64,000 bases of DNA from Nitratireductor soli (lineage in GTDB: Bacteria; Pseudomonadota; Alphaproteobacteria; Rhizobiales; Rhizobiaceae). The DNA lies in assembly GCF_001050155.1 (NCBI RefSeq), contig NZ_LFVY01000012.1, positions 1-64,000 of the forward strand, given 5' to 3'. Positions 63,288 through 64,000 of this stretch are shown here, in pieces. The position numbers and the translations under genes are program-made. Every line of letters starts with the position of its first letter. The first letter of the stretch is position 1. A model generated the notes under the pieces. It did no database searches. It had not been told where the DNA came from and saw only the letters and a program-made list of their open reading frames with translations.

Positions 63288-64000
63288 ATGGCGGGTGATC
63301 CGCACTACGCGCTGTCGGTGGTGCGCGAAGCCGACCCCGACCGCTATCTCTCCGTGCTTTACGCGCCGGCGCAAAAGCGCGATGCGCTGTTCGCCCTCTA
63401 CGCCTTCAATGCCGAGATTGCGGCAATCCGCGACCGCGTCAGCGAACCGCTGCCCGGTGCCGTGCGCCTGCAGTTCTGGCGCGACGTTCTGACGTCGCAA
63501 GCGCCGGAAACATCCACGAGCGCCCCGCTTGCCGCTTCCCTGATCGACACGGTGCGGACCTTCCATCTACCGGTCCAACCGCTGCTCGACATGCTCGATG
63601 CGCGCGAGTTCGATCTCTACGACGACCCGATGCCCAGCCGCAACGATCTGGAGGGCTATTGCGGTGAGACCGCCTCGGCGCTGATCCAGCTTGCCGCACT
63701 GGTGCTCGATGCATCGGCCGCCGCGCAAACGGCCGAAATCGCCGGTCATGCCGGCTGCGCCCAGGCGATTGCCGGCCTGCTGCGGTCCTTGCCGGTCCAC
63801 CGGCGACGCGGCCAGTGCTACCTTCCAGCCGATCTTCTGGCCGCCGCCGGGACAACGCGTGAAGCCCTGCTTGCCGGCAATGACCCGCAAGGCACCCGGC
63901 GCGCCGTGCTGGCGATGGTGGCGCTCGGACGCGAGCATGCGGGACGGTTCGAATCCGCGGCCAGGGCCTTGCCGGCTTCGCTGCGCCCCGCCTACCTGCC
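63288..64000 (+). CDS. squalene/phytoene synthase-family protein, NDUFAF6-like (partial)
   Basis: The frame is open from ATG 63288 to the window edge (237 codons). YALSVVREADPDRYLSVLYA, RDALFALYAFNAEIAAIRDR, DVLTSQAPETSTSAPLA and the helix LEGYCGETASALIQLAALVL follow the trans-isoprenyl diphosphate synthase fold. The first Asp-rich motif of true squalene synthases is replaced (FNAEIAAIRD), as in NDUFAF6, a complex I assembly factor. Pairing with the Mth938-like gene supports that reading. The C-terminus lies outside the window. Confidence 0.88.
   Translation, partial: MAGDPHYALSVVREADPDRYLSVLYAPAQKRDALFALYAFNAEIAAIRDRVSEPLPGAVRLQFWRDVLTSQAPETSTSAPLAASLIDTVRTFHLPVQPLLDMLDAREFDLYDDPMPSRNDLEGYCGETASALIQLAALVLDASAAAQTAEIAGHAGCAQAIAGLLRSLPVHRRRGQCYLPADLLAAAGTTREALLAGNDPQGTRRAVLAMVALGREHAGRFESAARALPASLRPAYL

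Noticed and set aside
60993-63566. 857-codon minus-strand frame opposite secDF
   Set aside because: Antisense shadow caused by high GC at third positions; the plus strand encodes SecDF with all its motifs.

Overview
The window looks like a chromosomal segment of an alphaproteobacterium of the order Hyphomicrobiales, most likely a Mesorhizobium/Phyllobacteriaceae-type organism. The support is high-GC coding, a PopZ (DUF2497) gene between tolC and valS, an ExoR homologue, a fused secDF, Rhizobiales-type intergenic palindromes, an alphaproteobacterial LexA box (GAAC-N7-GAAC), and the gene order erpA / dgt-argS-SPOR-nagZ-scpA-scpB-(ABC)-tatABC-serS-surE-pcm-LytM-yajC-secDF. No plasmid, prophage or CRISPR array was seen.

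Layout. 1-3150: an SOS-type promoter with a 28-residue membrane peptide, then ggt and lipB, ending at tRNA-Leu(GAG). 3150-8970: an accessory island beside that tRNA, with an integrase remnant, a PseH-like acetyltransferase, a TPR plus GT-B-like protein, an acyltransferase-3 protein, degenerate sequence and an unusual secreted glycine-rich protein. 9.1-14.8 kb: a K+ channel with a zinc ribbon, a haloacetate-dehalogenase-like hydrolase, a GGDEF protein and a CYTH-CHAD protein. 15-19.9 kb: MgtE, a toxin-first toxin-antitoxin pair with a leaderless-type promoter, tRNA-Cys, LtrA and pirin. 20.1-22.3 kb: an ECF sigma/anti-sigma/secreted-protein operon beside a frameshifted yceI pseudogene. 22.6-29 kb: pcm, tolC (flanked by an inverted pair of ~118-bp repeats), popZ and valS. 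29.5-34.4 kb: a FadL-type porin with a LiuR-like operator, TerC, an IS630 relic, and a divergent NmrA/LysR pair. 34.6-40.5 kb: ilvD overlapping exoR, xthA, a polysaccharide deacetylase and a cupin. 40.7-64 kb: the conserved housekeeping block for Fe-S assembly, dNTP balance, tRNA charging, cell wall and division, chromosome segregation, Tat export, protein repair and Sec export. It runs off the window edge inside a squalene/phytoene-synthase-family gene.

Working together. TatABC, YajC and SecDF form the export machinery. The SPOR protein, NagZ and a catalytically degenerate LysM-LytM lipoprotein belong to septal wall remodelling. ScpA, ScpB and PopZ act on chromosome organisation. ExoR and the TPR-GT/PseH/acyltransferase group relate to the cell surface.

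The most interesting candidates are the LexA-box-controlled membrane peptide at 156-242 (a possible SidA-like SOS division inhibitor), the inverted repeats around tolC, the leaderless toxin promoter, the glycosylation-type pair in the island, and the secreted glycine-rich protein at 8351-8914. All homology statements rest on reading sequences by eye; no database search was run.
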